The position numbers were made by a program, and so were the translations under genes. DNA of 50,218 nt from Paraburkholderia tuberum STM678 (GTDB taxonomy: Bacteria > Pseudomonadota > Gammaproteobacteria > Burkholderiales > Burkholderiaceae), in assembly GCF_902833905.1 (NCBI RefSeq), contig NZ_CADFGP010000051.1, positions 1 to 50,218 of the forward strand, given 5' to 3'. This document shows, piece after piece, positions 18,977-28,459 of the stretch (its first letter is position 1; each line of letters begins with the position of its first letter). A model generated the notes under the pieces. The model worked only from the letters and a program-made list of their open reading frames with translations. It was not told the DNA's origin and made no database searches.

Positions 18977-19231
18977 CGGTCCGTTGACCAGCCCGTAACG
19001 GCGCACCTGATGCGCCGCCTTCGTCTGACGACAACCTTGCAGGTGACGGGGACTTCCGGCAGGTTTCGCGCAATCGCCCTACAATCCACGAAACGTTAGA
19101 AGCAAAGCCGCCGCCGTGCTAAGCGGCAGCGATGCCGTTAGCTATGGCGCGAAACGCAGAGTCCCGCGCATGCGCAAACCGCGCGGATTCGCTCACGCAG
19201 ACGGTTTTCCTCCAACAATACAGTCCCTGCC

Positions 19232-20059
19232 ATGTTCACGAGACTTCGCGAAGATATCGCCACCATCCGCGAGCGCGATCCCGCCGCCCGCAGCGCATGG
19301 GAAGTGCTCACGTGTTATCCGGGGCTGCACGCGCTCGTGCTGCATCGGATCGCTCACGCGTGCTGGTGCACGAAGCGCCGCTGGCTCGCGCGTTTCGTGT
19401 CCCAGATGGCGCGCTTCATGACCGGCATCGAGATTCATCCGGGCGCGAGCGTCGGGCGGCGCGTGTTCATCGATCACGGCATGGGCGTCGTGATCGGCGA
19501 GACCGCGCAGATCGGCGACGACTGCACGATCTACCAGGGTGTGACGCTCGGTGGCACGTCGCTCACGCGCGGCGCGAAGCGGCATCCGACGCTCGAGCGT
19601 GGTGTGATCGTCGGTGCGGGCGCGAAGGTGCTCGGCGGCTTCACCGTCGGCGCGGACGCGAAGATCGGATCGAACGCGGTCGTGACGAAGCCGGTGCCCG
19701 CGCGTGGCACGGCGCTCGGCAATCCGGCGCGGATCATCGTGCCGGCCGCGGCGGCTGCGAACGGTGCGAACCCGAATGCGAACAACGCCGCGCGTGACGC
19801 GAAGCGCGGCAGCGAAATCAGCGCGTTTTGCGCATACGGCATCACGCCCAACGCCGACGATCCGGTTTCGCTCGCGATTCACGGTCTGATCGACCATGCG
19901 GCTACTCAGGCGCGACGTATCGATGAAATCGTCGATGCGCTCGAGCGGCTCGGCACGAGCCTCGAAGGTCTGCAAGGCGCGGATGCGGCGTTGCTCGATT
20001 TGCGGCGGCTATCGGCGGCGATCGCGGGGAAGATGGAGGGGCTGGCGGGGGAGCGCTAG
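19232..20059 (+). CDS. cysE: Serine O-acetyltransferase CysE
   Basis: Transfers acetyl from acetyl-CoA to L-serine, giving O-acetylserine, the cysteine precursor. The 275-residue protein starts with a short helical part (MFTRLREDIATIRERDPAARSAWEVL), lacking the longer N-terminal helical bundle of E. coli CysE. The left-handed beta-helix has hexapeptide repeats and the catalytic-histidine region IHPGASVGRRVFIDHGMGVVIGE (H82), then GVTLGG. A C-terminal extension of about 85 residues, Ala/Asn-rich then helical (HAATQARRIDEIVDALERLG), is unusual in length. It converges with lpxH. Confidence 0.93.
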   Translation: MFTRLREDIATIRERDPAARSAWEVLTCYPGLHALVLHRIAHACWCTKRRWLARFVSQMARFMTGIEIHPGASVGRRVFIDHGMGVVIGETAQIGDDCTIYQGVTLGGTSLTRGAKRHPTLERGVIVGAGAKVLGGFTVGADAKIGSNAVVTKPVPARGTALGNPARIIVPAAAAANGANPNANNAARDAKRGSEISAFCAYGITPNADDPVSLAIHGLIDHAATQARRIDEIVDALERLGTSLEGLQGADAALLDLRRLSAAIAGKMEGLAGER

Positions 20060-20104
20060 GTATCGGCGCCTCGCCAGCGCGAAGCGCACGCCGTACCCAC
20101 GAGG

Positions 20105-20902
20105 TCAATCCAGCGGCAGCGCTCGAATCCCGTCGGCATCGATCTTCAGATAGCCGCCCCGGCGCTCGCCGTGATCGAGATCCCAGTCGGGCAGAACCCA
20201 GCGCGTGCCGCCCGGCTCGCGATGCCGCGCGGGCAGATGGGTATGCCCATGAATGATCGTCGCGGTCTTCGATTTCCTGAACAGCGCGGCGACACCTTGC
20301 GGGGTCACGTCATACTTGATCGGCATCGGCCGCGTGCGGCCATGCTCGCTCTTCGAGCGCATGTTCTCGGCGAGCTTGCGACGCCAACGAAACGGCCACG
20401 CGAGAAACAGAATCTGCGCGAGTCGATTGCGCGCGAAACACCTGAACAACTGATAGCCGCGATCCGCGGTGCACAGACCATCGCCATGGGCGAGCGCAAT
20501 GCGCGTTCCGAACGCGGTAATCACGAACGGATCGGGCAGCCAGATCGCGCCGGCCGCTTTCATGAAGCGCTTGCCCAGCAGGAAGTCGCGGTTGCCGTGC
20601 ATGATGTAAAGCGCGATGCCGCGCTCGGACAGCGTGTGCAGCAGCGCCGCAATATGGGCGACGAACGGCTCGCTCAGCATGTCGTCGCCGACCCAGTACT
20701 CGAACAGGTCGCCGAGGATGAACACCGAGTCGGCCGCTTCCGCGCTCACGCGGATGAAATGCTCGAACGCGGCGACCGTGCGCGGAATCGCCTCGCTCAG
20801 ATGCAGATCGGAGAGGAAGAAAAAAGGGCGCGCGGCGTGCGGGCGTTGGCCCTCGCCTGGCACGCCCGCGGCGACGCTTCGCAGCGGCGTCTCTTGCAGC
20901 AT
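20105..20902 (-). CDS. lpxH: UDP-2,3-diacylglucosamine hydrolase LpxH
   Basis: Metallophosphoesterase of lipid A synthesis that cleaves UDP-2,3-diacylglucosamine to lipid X and UMP on the inner face of the inner membrane. All family metal motifs are intact: FLSDLHLS, GDLFEYWVGDD, GNRDFLLG, ALAHGDGLCTAD and IIHGHTHLPA. The length of 265 residues is slightly above E. coli LpxH owing to a 30-residue N-terminal leader. It lies downstream of ppiB on the same strand, the order seen in related genomes. Confidence 0.94.
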   Translation of the reverse strand: MLQETPLRSVAAGVPGEGQRPHAARPFFFLSDLHLSEAIPRTVAAFEHFIRVSAEAADSVFILGDLFEYWVGDDMLSEPFVAHIAALLHTLSERGIALYIMHGNRDFLLGKRFMKAAGAIWLPDPFVITAFGTRIALAHGDGLCTADRGYQLFRCFARNRLAQILFLAWPFRWRRKLAENMRSKSEHGRTRPMPIKYDVTPQGVAALFRKSKTATIIHGHTHLPARHREPGGTRWVLPDWDLDHGERRGGYLKIDADGIRALPLD

Positions 20903-20965
20903 TGAAGGTGCCTGATTTCAGTTCAAAGGAGTCGACGCCCGCATGAGGCGCGACTCACTCACGGT

Positions 20966-21460
20966 TTAGCCGACGACGACAGCTTTTTCGATCACGACAT
21001 CATCGACCGGCACGTCCTGATGGAAGCCCTTCGAACCGGTCTTGACCTTCTTGATCTTCTCGACCACGTCCATGCCTTCGACGACCTTGCCGAACACCGC
21101 ATAGCCCCAGCCTTGCGGCGTCGGCGACGAGTGGTTCAGGAAGTCGTTGTCGTTCACGTTGATGAAGAATTGCGCGGTCGCCGAATGAGGGTCGTTGGTA
21201 CGCGCCATCGCGATCGAGCCGTTCTCGTTCTTCAGACCGTTGTTCGCCTCGTTGGTGATCGGCTCGGCCGTCGGCTTCTGCTTCATGCCGGGTTCGAAGC
21301 CGCCGCCCTGGATCATGAAGCCGTCGATCACGCGGTGAAACACCGTGTTGTCGTAGTGGCCGGCCTTCACGTAGTTCAGGAAGTTCTCGACCGACTTCGG
21401 CGCCTTTTCGGCATTCAGCTCGAGTTTGATGAGGCCGTGGTTCGTATGCAGTTCAACCAT
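20966..21460 (-). CDS. ppiB: Cytoplasmic cyclophilin-type peptidyl-prolyl isomerase PpiB
   Basis: Cyclophilin of 164 residues without signal peptide. Active-site stretches are FHRVIDGFMIQGGG and the region SIAMARTNDPHSATAQFFIN. The start MVELHTNHGLIKLELN is typical. It lies 126 bases downstream of the periplasmic paralogue and 63 bases upstream of lpxH; the three probably form an operon. Confidence 0.95.
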   Translation of the reverse strand: MVELHTNHGLIKLELNAEKAPKSVENFLNYVKAGHYDNTVFHRVIDGFMIQGGGFEPGMKQKPTAEPITNEANNGLKNENGSIAMARTNDPHSATAQFFINVNDNDFLNHSSPTPQGWGYAVFGKVVEGMDVVEKIKKVKTGSKGFHQDVPVDDVVIEKAVVVG

Positions 21461-21586
21461 GATGGAATCCTTTGATGAACAGGTGGATAAAAGGCGCGGC
21501 GCGTCGTCATGTGCTGACGACCGGCCGCGCCGGGGCGTTGGTTGGGGCCGGGCTTCGGCCGCGCGGGTTCGCTTGCCCGTTCGTTT

Positions 21587-22168
21587 TTACTTGCTCACCA
21601 CCGTCGCCGACTGGATCACGATCGGCTTCTGCGGCACATCGCTCATCGGGCCGCGCGTGGTGGTGGGCGTGGCTTCGATGCGTTTCACGACGTCCATGCC
21701 GCTCGTGACCTTGCCGAATACCGCGTAGCCGTTGCCGTCCGGATTCGGGTAGTCGAGATTGGCATTGTCCACCGTGTTGATGAAGAACTGCGCGGTGGCC
21801 GAATTCGGGTCGCTGGTGCGCGCCATCGCGATCGTGCCAGCGGTGTTCTTCAGACCGGTGCGGCTCTCGAGCGGAATCGGCGCGCGCGTCGGCTTCTCGA
21901 CGAAGCTCTGCGTATAGCCGCCGCCCTGGATCATGAAGCCCGGAATCACGCGATGGAAGATCGTGCCGCTATATTGGCCGGCTTTCACGTAGTCGAGGAA
22001 ATTGGCGACCGTCTTTGGCGCTTTCTCGGGATACAGCTCGACGCGGATGTCACCCTCCGACGTCTTCAGCAGCACGGAAGGATGAGCGGCCTGCGAACCG
22101 GACTGCGCAAAGGCGGGTGCGTTTGCGATCAGGGCGGCGCTGCCGAGCGCCAACATCAACCATTTCAT
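21587..22168 (-). CDS. ppiA: Periplasmic cyclophilin-type peptidyl-prolyl isomerase PpiA
   Basis: Cyclophilin of 193 residues with a Sec signal peptide (MKWLMLALGSAALIANAPAFAQ). The mature part carries FHRVIPGFMIQGGGYTQ and AMARTSDPNSATAQFFINTVDN. It is paralogous to the next gene downstream (ppiB), differing mainly by the export signal. It follows the TPR gene after 50 bases. Confidence 0.94.
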   Translation of the reverse strand: MKWLMLALGSAALIANAPAFAQSGSQAAHPSVLLKTSEGDIRVELYPEKAPKTVANFLDYVKAGQYSGTIFHRVIPGFMIQGGGYTQSFVEKPTRAPIPLESRTGLKNTAGTIAMARTSDPNSATAQFFINTVDNANLDYPNPDGNGYAVFGKVTSGMDVVKRIEATPTTTRGPMSDVPQKPIVIQSATVVSK

Positions 22169-22218
22169 GAAAGTCCTCGGGGTTGGAGAAAACTTGCGGC
22201 AGGCAACGAGCCCGGCGC

Positions 22219-23010
22219 TCAGCGCGACGGCGCCATGTACGGCGGCATGGCGAGCGAGCCATTCGGGCCGCCGAACTGGAAGCTCGGGCTGTCCGTGATG
22301 TTCGACGTGGGGTGCGCGGCGGGCACGGTCGTCTGCTCGGCGGCTGGCTGTGACGCCGCGGTAGCGGGTGTTGCCGGCGACACGACCTTCTGGATATCCG
22401 CGAGACGCTGCGCGGTCCTCGGGCTCGCCTTGCCGAGGCTCTCCGCGCGACGGTACGCGGCATCGGCGAGGCGCAGATAGAGGTCACCGAGGTTCTCGAA
22501 CGCGAGGCCGTAGTTCGGATTGACCTGGGTGGCCATCTCGAGCGCCGCGCGCGCTTCGGTCAGACGGCCTTGTCTCGCGAAGAGTGTGGCGAGGTTGTTG
22601 TACGGCTCGGGCAACTCGGGATACAGCTGCGTGAGTTCGGTGAACGCAGTGATCGCTTCGTCGTCGCGATTCAAATGCACGAGCACGTTTGCGCGTTTGA
22701 ACTTCGCTTGTGCGTCGTGCGGATTCGCGGCGACGCGCGCATCGAGTTGGGTCAGCGCGGCTTGCCAGTTTTTCTGCGCGATCAACGCGTCGATTTCCGG
22801 CGTATTGTCACGCACGGCGGGGCCTTGCGGCATCACCGCGGTCTTCTGCGCATAAGCGCTCGCGACCGGCACCGCGGCAAGTGCGGCAACGACGGTGACG
22901 CGCCACGCGAGGGCACGCGCCGCTTCGAAAGTAACGCCACCGACAACGTTGCCAAACGCAGTCGCGGCGAGGGTCGCAGCGCTGTGCGCGCGGCCGCTGG
23001 AGTGTTTCAT
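22219..23010 (-). CDS. Exported tetratricopeptide-repeat protein
   Basis: A 263-residue protein from MKHSSGRAHS (23010) with a hydrophobic signal region (AWRVTVVAALAAVPVASAYAQ). At least three TPR units follow (NWQAALTQLDARVAANPHDAQAKFKRANVLVHLNR, DEAITAFTELTQLYPELPEPYNNLATLFARQGR, TEARAALEMATQVNPNYGLAFENLGDLYLRL), then a Pro/Thr-rich tail. The role is unknown; TPRs imply protein binding in the envelope. It is the first gene of the run TPR-ppiA-ppiB-lpxH and is divergent from cysS. The frame is open to 23181, but the ATG at 23010 best fits the signal peptide. Confidence 0.85.
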   Translation of the reverse strand: MKHSSGRAHSAATLAATAFGNVVGGVTFEAARALAWRVTVVAALAAVPVASAYAQKTAVMPQGPAVRDNTPEIDALIAQKNWQAALTQLDARVAANPHDAQAKFKRANVLVHLNRDDEAITAFTELTQLYPELPEPYNNLATLFARQGRLTEARAALEMATQVNPNYGLAFENLGDLYLRLADAAYRRAESLGKASPRTAQRLADIQKVVSPATPATAASQPAAEQTTVPAAHPTSNITDSPSFQFGGPNGSLAMPPYMAPSR

Positions 23011-23260
23011 AGGCTCAGGTCTGGATGTTATACTCCGAGCCATTCTAACAAAAGGTCTGCGCGTTCCGTCGAACCGCCGACTGTCTTTTCGCCACTCGTG
23101 GCCGTCTCCGCCCGGTTCGCAGCCTCGTCTGCAGCCTGATCGCCGCACGAGGTGCGCCGGTTTCAGCTGTATGCGATGCACCCGTTATCCTGTTCGTTTC
23201 GCGGGTCGCGGCGCGCATGAAGCACAATGCGGACTTCTTTCGGCCCACGCACCGCTCTCT

Positions 23261-24658
23261 ATGGAATCTCTGCGCATTTACAACACGCTCGCGCGTGACA
23301 AACAGACTTTCGTGCCGCTGCGCGAAGGTGTCGTGCGGATGTACGTCTGCGGGATGACCGTGTACGACTATTGTCACGTCGGTCATGCGCGGGTGATGGT
23401 CGTGTTCGACATCGTGCAGCGCTGGTTGCGTGCGCTTGGCTACAACGTGACTTACGTGCGCAACATTACCGATATCGACGACAAGATCATCAAGCGCGCA
23501 GTCGAGAACGGTGAAACCATCAAATCGCTGACCGATCGCTTCATCGCCGCGCTGCATGAAGACGCGGACGCGCTCGGCATCGAGCGTCCGGATATCGAGC
23601 CGCGCGCGACCGACTTCATTCCGCAGATGCTCGGCATGATCGAGACGCTCGAGAAAAACGGCTACGCCTACCAGGCGAGCGACGGCGACGTCAACTACGC
23701 GGTACGCAAATTCGCAGGCTACGGCAAGCTGTCGGGCAAGTCGCTCGAAGACCTGCGCGCTGGCGAACGCGTGGCGGCCAACGACGCGAAACAGGACCCG
23801 CTCGACTTCGTGCTGTGGAAGCAGGCGAAGCCCGAGGAACCGGCCGACAGCGGCTGGGATTCGAAGTACGGGCGCGGTCGTCCCGGCTGGCACATCGAGT
23901 GCTCGGCGATGGGCTGCACGCTGCTCGGTGAACAGTTCGACATTCACGGTGGCGGCCAGGATCTGCAGTTTCCGCACCACGAAAACGAGATCGCGCAAAG
24001 TGAGGCCGCGACCGGACAAACATTCGTCAATTACTGGATGCACAACGGCTACGTACAGATCGACAATGAGAAGATGTCGAAGTCGTTGAACAATTTTTTT
24101 ACGATTCGCGAAGTGCTCGCGCAGTACGATGCGGAGGTGGTGCGTTTCTTCATCGCGCGCGCGCATTACCGCTCGCCGTTGAACTACAGCGACGTACATA
24201 TCGACGACGCGCGCAATGCACTCGCGCGTTTGTACACGGCGTTGAAAGACGTGACGCCCGATAGCGCCGTGCTCGACTGGAACGAAGCGCACGCGCAGCG
24301 TTTCCAGGCGGCAATGAACGACGACTTCAACACGCCGGTGGCCGTGTCGGTGCTGTTCGAGCTGGCCACCGAAGTGAACCGCATGCGCGACCCCGCGCTG
24401 GCCCGTCAATTGCGCGCGCTTGGCGCGGTGCTCGGGCTGCTCGGACGCGAACCGCGTGCATACCTGCAGCAGGCAGCGGGTGCTGCAGCCGAAGGCGCGC
24501 TCGAGCCCGTCGCGATCGAAGCGAAGATCGCCGCGCGCATCGCCGCCAAGCAGGCAAAGGACTATGCGGCAGCAGACCGGATCCGGGCCGAATTGCTCGA
24601 TGCCGGCGTTGCCCTTGAAGACAAACCCGGCGGGTTGACCGAGTGGCGGCGCGTGTGA
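23261..24658 (+). CDS. cysS: Cysteinyl-tRNA synthetase
   Basis: Class I aminoacyl-tRNA synthetase, 465 residues from MESLRIYNTLARDKQTFVPL at 23261. Signatures are YVCGMTVYD with a zinc-ligand cysteine, HVGH (residues 39-42, the HIGH motif), the zinc region HIECSAMGC, HHENEIAQSEA, and KMSKS (about residues 271-275). The C-terminal DALR region ends AADRIRAELLDAGVALEDKPGGLTEWRRV. The frame is open 366 bases further upstream, but no family sequence is present there. Confidence 0.97.
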   Translation: MESLRIYNTLARDKQTFVPLREGVVRMYVCGMTVYDYCHVGHARVMVVFDIVQRWLRALGYNVTYVRNITDIDDKIIKRAVENGETIKSLTDRFIAALHEDADALGIERPDIEPRATDFIPQMLGMIETLEKNGYAYQASDGDVNYAVRKFAGYGKLSGKSLEDLRAGERVAANDAKQDPLDFVLWKQAKPEEPADSGWDSKYGRGRPGWHIECSAMGCTLLGEQFDIHGGGQDLQFPHHENEIAQSEAATGQTFVNYWMHNGYVQIDNEKMSKSLNNFFTIREVLAQYDAEVVRFFIARAHYRSPLNYSDVHIDDARNALARLYTALKDVTPDSAVLDWNEAHAQRFQAAMNDDFNTPVAVSVLFELATEVNRMRDPALARQLRALGAVLGLLGREPRAYLQQAAGAAAEGALEPVAIEAKIAARIAAKQAKDYAAADRIRAELLDAGVALEDKPGGLTEWRRV

Positions 24659-24705
24659 GCGCACCTCGTACTTCCCTCTGAACGACTCGCCAGGCAGGAG
24701 GCAGG

Positions 24706-25830
24706 ATGGCAACGGCCACGAAGACGCCGGCTAAACGCGCGGCGTCTCAAACCAGTGCGGCAGCCGCGGCATCGGCTGCCGCAGCGTCGGCAGCCGCAGC
24801 ATCGGCTGCCGCAGCTCAGTCGACTCGTGCGGGCGGCGGCGCGGTAGACAAAGCGCCCTCGAAAGCGGGCGGGGCGGCGGCGAAAGCCGACTCGGCCGCG
24901 GCAAAGAAGAGCGCGGCCAAACGCTCGCTCAATGGCGCGGGCACTGAAGCTGCGCACGCGCCTGCGAAACGCGCGAAAACGGCGTCGCGTGCGAAGGGCA
25001 ACGGTGCGTTGCCGGCCAAACTCGCGGCCGAGCTCGCCGACGACGTGCAGGAACTCGCGCGTGACAAGAACGCGGGCGAAGTCGTGCGCAAGACGCGCGT
25101 ATCGGCCACCTCGGCGAGCACGGCCAGCGCGGGCGGCGAAGCGGCCGGTGTCGCATCGCTCGCGAACGAAGTCGCGGTGCCGGTGCAGATCGGCGGTCTC
25201 GCGCCTGAAGTCACGCGTCCCGCGTATTGGGACAAGGCGTGCGCGGATCTCGTCAAGCGCGATCGCATTTTGAAGAAGCTGATTCCGAAGTTCGGCCCCG
25301 TGCATTTGCTGAGTCGTGGCGATCCGTTCGTCACGCTTGCGCGCTCGGTGGTCGGCCAGCAGATCTCGGTCGCCTCGGCGCAGGCCGTGTGGGCGAGGGT
25401 CGAAGTCGCGTGTCCGAAGCTCGTGCCGCAGCAGTTCATCAAGCTCGGTCTCGAGAAGCTGACCGCGTGCGGTTTGTCGAAACGCAAGGCCGAGTACGTG
25501 CTCGATCTCGCGAGGCATTTCGTGTCGGGCGCGTTGCACGTCGGCAAGTGGACGTCGATGGACGACGAGGCGGTGATCGCCGAACTCACGCAGATTCGCG
25601 GCATCGGCCGCTGGACCGCGGAGATGTTCCTGATTTTCAACCTGTCGCGTCCCGACGTGCTACCGCTCGACGACCTCGGCCTGATCCGCGCGATCAGCGT
25701 CAACTATTTCAGCGGCGAACCCGTCACGCGCAGCGAAGCGCGCGAGGTTGCCGCGAATTGGGAGCCGTGGCGCACGGTGGCGACCTGGTACATGTGGCGT
25801 AGTCTCGATCCGTTACCGGTCGACTACTAA
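24706..25830 (+). CDS. DNA-3-methyladenine glycosylase II (AlkA-type) with a long basic N-terminal tail
   Basis: HhH-GPD DNA glycosylase that removes alkylated bases. The catalytic domain occupies about residues 175-374: VGQQISVASAQAVW, the helix-hairpin-helix region LTQIRGIGRWTAEMFLIF, and DVLPLDDLGLIRAI carrying the catalytic Asp. The first 165 residues are Ala/Lys-rich low complexity (AASAAAASAAAA, KRAKTASRAKGNG), resembling histone-H1-like tails, and are not part of the family. The ATG at 24706 has GGAGGCAGG upstream, so the tail is truly translated. It lies 47 bases after cysS. Confidence 0.9.
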   Translation: MATATKTPAKRAASQTSAAAAASAAAASAAAASAAAAQSTRAGGGAVDKAPSKAGGAAAKADSAAAKKSAAKRSLNGAGTEAAHAPAKRAKTASRAKGNGALPAKLAAELADDVQELARDKNAGEVVRKTRVSATSASTASAGGEAAGVASLANEVAVPVQIGGLAPEVTRPAYWDKACADLVKRDRILKKLIPKFGPVHLLSRGDPFVTLARSVVGQQISVASAQAVWARVEVACPKLVPQQFIKLGLEKLTACGLSKRKAEYVLDLARHFVSGALHVGKWTSMDDEAVIAELTQIRGIGRWTAEMFLIFNLSRPDVLPLDDLGLIRAISVNYFSGEPVTRSEAREVAANWEPWRTVATWYMWRSLDPLPVDY

Positions 25831-25898
25831 AGAAGAACAGGAAACGAAGCCGTTTCAGAGACTATCGCGTATATGATATCGATAGTTGAGAAATGGTT

Positions 25899-25924
25899 TT
25901 GACATCGGCGCACGCGGTTAGAAT
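25899..25924 (+). promoter_or_regulatory. Possible accA promoter elements
   Basis: TTGACA (25899-25904) and TAGAAT (25919-25924) are present upstream of accA, but only 14 bases separate them. They may belong to overlapping promoters rather than one pair. An AT-rich stretch precedes them. Confidence 0.3.
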
Positions 25925-25958
25925 ACGCGCTGCCCGGTAAGTCCAAGGATTACAACCA

Positions 25959-26930
25959 ATGAAGACCACGTTTCTGGATTTCGAACAGCCGATCGCTGAA
26001 CTCGAAGCGAAGATCGAAGAATTGCGCTTCGTGCAGGACGACTCGGCCGTCGATATTTCGGAAGAGATCGAGCGGCTGTCCAAGAAGAGCCAGCAGCTCA
26101 CCAAAGATCTGTATGCGAACCTCACACCGTGGCAGGTTTCGCAAATCGCCCGTCATCCGCAGCGTCCGTACACGTTCGACTACGTGAGCGAGCTGTTCAC
26201 CGACTTCCATGAACTGCATGGCGACCGCAACTTCGCGGACGATCTGTCGATCGTCGGCGGTCTCGCGCGATTCAACGGCCAGGCGTGCATGGTGATCGGT
26301 CATCAGAAGGGCCGCGACACCAAAGAGCGCGCGCTGCGCAACTTCGGCATGCCGCGTCCGGAAGGCTATCGCAAGGCCGAGCGGCTGATGCGCCTCGCCG
26401 AGAAGTTCGGCCTGCCGATCTTCACGTTCATCGACACGCCGGGCGCGTACCCGGGCATCGGCGCGGAAGAGCGGGGCCAGTCCGAAGCGATCGGCCGCAA
26501 TCTGTACGTGATGGCCGAGCTGAAGACGCCGCTGATCGCGACGATCATCGGCGAGGGCGGCTCGGGCGGCGCACTCGCTATCGCGGTGGGCGACAGCGTG
26601 CTGATGTTGCAGTTCTCGACCTACTCGGTGATCTCGCCGGAAGGCTGCGCATCGATCCTGTGGAAAAGCGCCGCCAAGGCACCGGAAGCAGCGGAGGCGC
26701 TCGGCCTGACCGCGCATCGTCTGAAGGCGCTCGGTCTGATCGACAAGATCGTCAACGAGCCGCTCGGCGGCGCGCATCGCGATCCGAAGGGCATGGCGGC
26801 GATGCTGCGCCGTGCGCTCGCCGATTCGCTGCGCCAGTTCCAGGGTATGAGCACCAACGACCTGCGCGAACGCCGTTTCGAACGGCTGATGGCGTACGGC
26901 AAATTCAAGGAAACGACGCCGGGCGCATAA
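25959..26930 (+). CDS. accA: Acetyl-CoA carboxylase carboxyltransferase subunit alpha
   Basis: Alpha subunit of the carboxyltransferase that moves the carboxyl group from biotin to acetyl-CoA, giving malonyl-CoA for fatty acid synthesis. The 323-residue length is standard. Signatures are the N-terminal coiled helix (FLDFEQPIAELEAKIEELR), RPYTFDYVSELFTDFHELHGDR, FIDTPGAYPGIGAEERGQSEAI and GEGGSGGALAIAVGD. accD is not in the window. The next gene, tilS, follows after 53 bases. Confidence 0.97.
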   Translation: MKTTFLDFEQPIAELEAKIEELRFVQDDSAVDISEEIERLSKKSQQLTKDLYANLTPWQVSQIARHPQRPYTFDYVSELFTDFHELHGDRNFADDLSIVGGLARFNGQACMVIGHQKGRDTKERALRNFGMPRPEGYRKAERLMRLAEKFGLPIFTFIDTPGAYPGIGAEERGQSEAIGRNLYVMAELKTPLIATIIGEGGSGGALAIAVGDSVLMLQFSTYSVISPEGCASILWKSAAKAPEAAEALGLTAHRLKALGLIDKIVNEPLGGAHRDPKGMAAMLRRALADSLRQFQGMSTNDLRERRFERLMAYGKFKETTPGA

Positions 26931-26983
26931 GCCCGCGCGTTGGCCTGTCTCTTTCGTCCACCGGCGCTTTCCGCGCTAACGAC

Positions 26984-28459
26984 GTGACCACCACCGCCGA
27001 CTCATCCGCCGAGCGCCTCGTGATCGAGGCGCTCGGCGCCGCGCTGTCCGGGCTCGATTCGAACGCGCGCATTGCGGTCGCATTCAGCGGCGGCGTCGAT
27101 TCGAGCGTGCTCCTCGATGCGGCGGTGCGCGTCGCGGGTGCGTCGCGCTGTACCGCGCTGCACGTGCATCATGGTTTGAGTCCACATGCCGATACGTGGC
27201 TCGCGCACTGCGAGGCTTTCGCGCGCGAACGTGGCGTCGAATTCGACGCGCGACGCGTGGATGTTTCGCGCGCGCCGGGCCTGAGCATCGAGGCCGCGGC
27301 ACGCGACGCGCGTTATCGCGCGCTCGAAGCGATGTGCGCAACGCACGGCATTGGCACGCTATGGCTCGCGCAGCATGCGGACGATCAGGCCGAGACCGTG
27401 CTGCTGCAACTGCTGCGCGGCGCGGGGCTCGCGGGTCTCGCGGCGATGGCGCCCGGCTCGCTGCCGACAGGTGCGTCGACGACACGCGTGCGGCCGCTTT
27501 TGCATCTGCTGCGCGCGCAGCTCGAACACTATGCGAGCGCGCGCAAGCTGCGCTGGATCGACGACGAATCGAACGCGGACACGCGTTATGCGCGCAACGC
27601 CTTGCGTCATCAGGTGATGCCGGTGCTCGCGGTGCACTTCCCGGGCTTTCGCGATGCGCTCGCGCGCACGGCCGCGCATTCGGCATCGGCGCAGCGATTG
27701 CTCGACACGCTCGCGCGCGCCGACATGGAAAGCGCGTCGCGCGATGAAGGACGCGCCCTCGCGCACGACGTGCTGCTCGCTCTCGACGACGATCGCGCGC
27801 TCAATCTGCTGCGCTACTGGATGCGTACGCTCGGCTTCGTCGCGGCATCGAGCGCGCGTGTCGCGGATGCACTGCGGCAGTTGCGCGAAGTGGCAGCGGG
27901 GCAGGACGGACATCGGCTCCGCATCGATCATGCGGGGCATGCGTTGCGCAGCTATCGCGGCCTCGTCTACTGGGAAGCCGGCGATAGCAGCGAACCCGCC
28001 GACGAAACCGCGCTCGTCGAGCGCGAGATCAGTGAACTCGCGTGGCAAGGGCAAGAGATCTGGCATTTGCCGCAATGGCGCGGCACGTTCGTGTTCGCGA
28101 TGGTGGATGCAGCCGCTGCTTCCGACGTAGCCGACGCAACGCACGCAGCGCCACGTAACGAAGCATGCGACATGGTTCCCGTCAGCGTCCTGCAACGAGC
28201 CTCTCTAAGAGTGCGGGCGCGCCGCGGCGGAGAACGCATGCGCATCGGTGTGCCGAACACGCCGAGCCGCACGCTGAAGAACCTGTTTCAGGAGCGCGGC
28301 ATTCCCGCATGGAAGCGCGACGTGCCATTGCTTTACGTTGGCGATGAACTGCTGTTCGTGCCGCTGATCGGCGTGAATCGCGGGACTGTGCGCGACGCAT
28401 CTCCGGAGCGCGAAGCGTGCGTGAAAATCGTCTGGCGCGAGGATCTGCTGATCGCCTGA
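26984..28459 (+). CDS. tilS: tRNA(Ile)-lysidine synthase TilS
   Basis: Modifies C34 of tRNA-Ile(CAU) to lysidine. From the GTG at 26984 it is 491 residues. The PP-loop motif SGGVDSS is at about residue 35. The N-terminal ATPase domain includes LHVHHGLSPHADTW and LAQHADDQAETVLLQLLRGAGL, and the substrate-binding and C-terminal domains end with RIGVPNTPSRTLKNLFQERGIPAWKRDVPLLYVGDELLFV. The frame is open far upstream across accA as a shadow; the GTG start fits the family. Confidence 0.94.
   Translation: MTTTADSSAERLVIEALGAALSGLDSNARIAVAFSGGVDSSVLLDAAVRVAGASRCTALHVHHGLSPHADTWLAHCEAFARERGVEFDARRVDVSRAPGLSIEAAARDARYRALEAMCATHGIGTLWLAQHADDQAETVLLQLLRGAGLAGLAAMAPGSLPTGASTTRVRPLLHLLRAQLEHYASARKLRWIDDESNADTRYARNALRHQVMPVLAVHFPGFRDALARTAAHSASAQRLLDTLARADMESASRDEGRALAHDVLLALDDDRALNLLRYWMRTLGFVAASSARVADALRQLREVAAGQDGHRLRIDHAGHALRSYRGLVYWEAGDSSEPADETALVEREISELAWQGQEIWHLPQWRGTFVFAMVDAAAASDVADATHAAPRNEACDMVPVSVLQRASLRVRARRGGERMRIGVPNTPSRTLKNLFQERGIPAWKRDVPLLYVGDELLFVPLIGVNRGTVRDASPEREACVKIVWREDLLIA

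Noticed and set aside
18998..19020. Terminator after trmJ
   Set aside because: A 7-bp GC hairpin (CGGCGCA/TGCGCCG) is present but no T-run follows.
22980..23260. Named promoters between the TPR gene and cysS
   Set aside because: TATACT (plus, 23029) and TATAAC (minus) overlap there, but neither has a convincing -35 box, so no feature was assigned.
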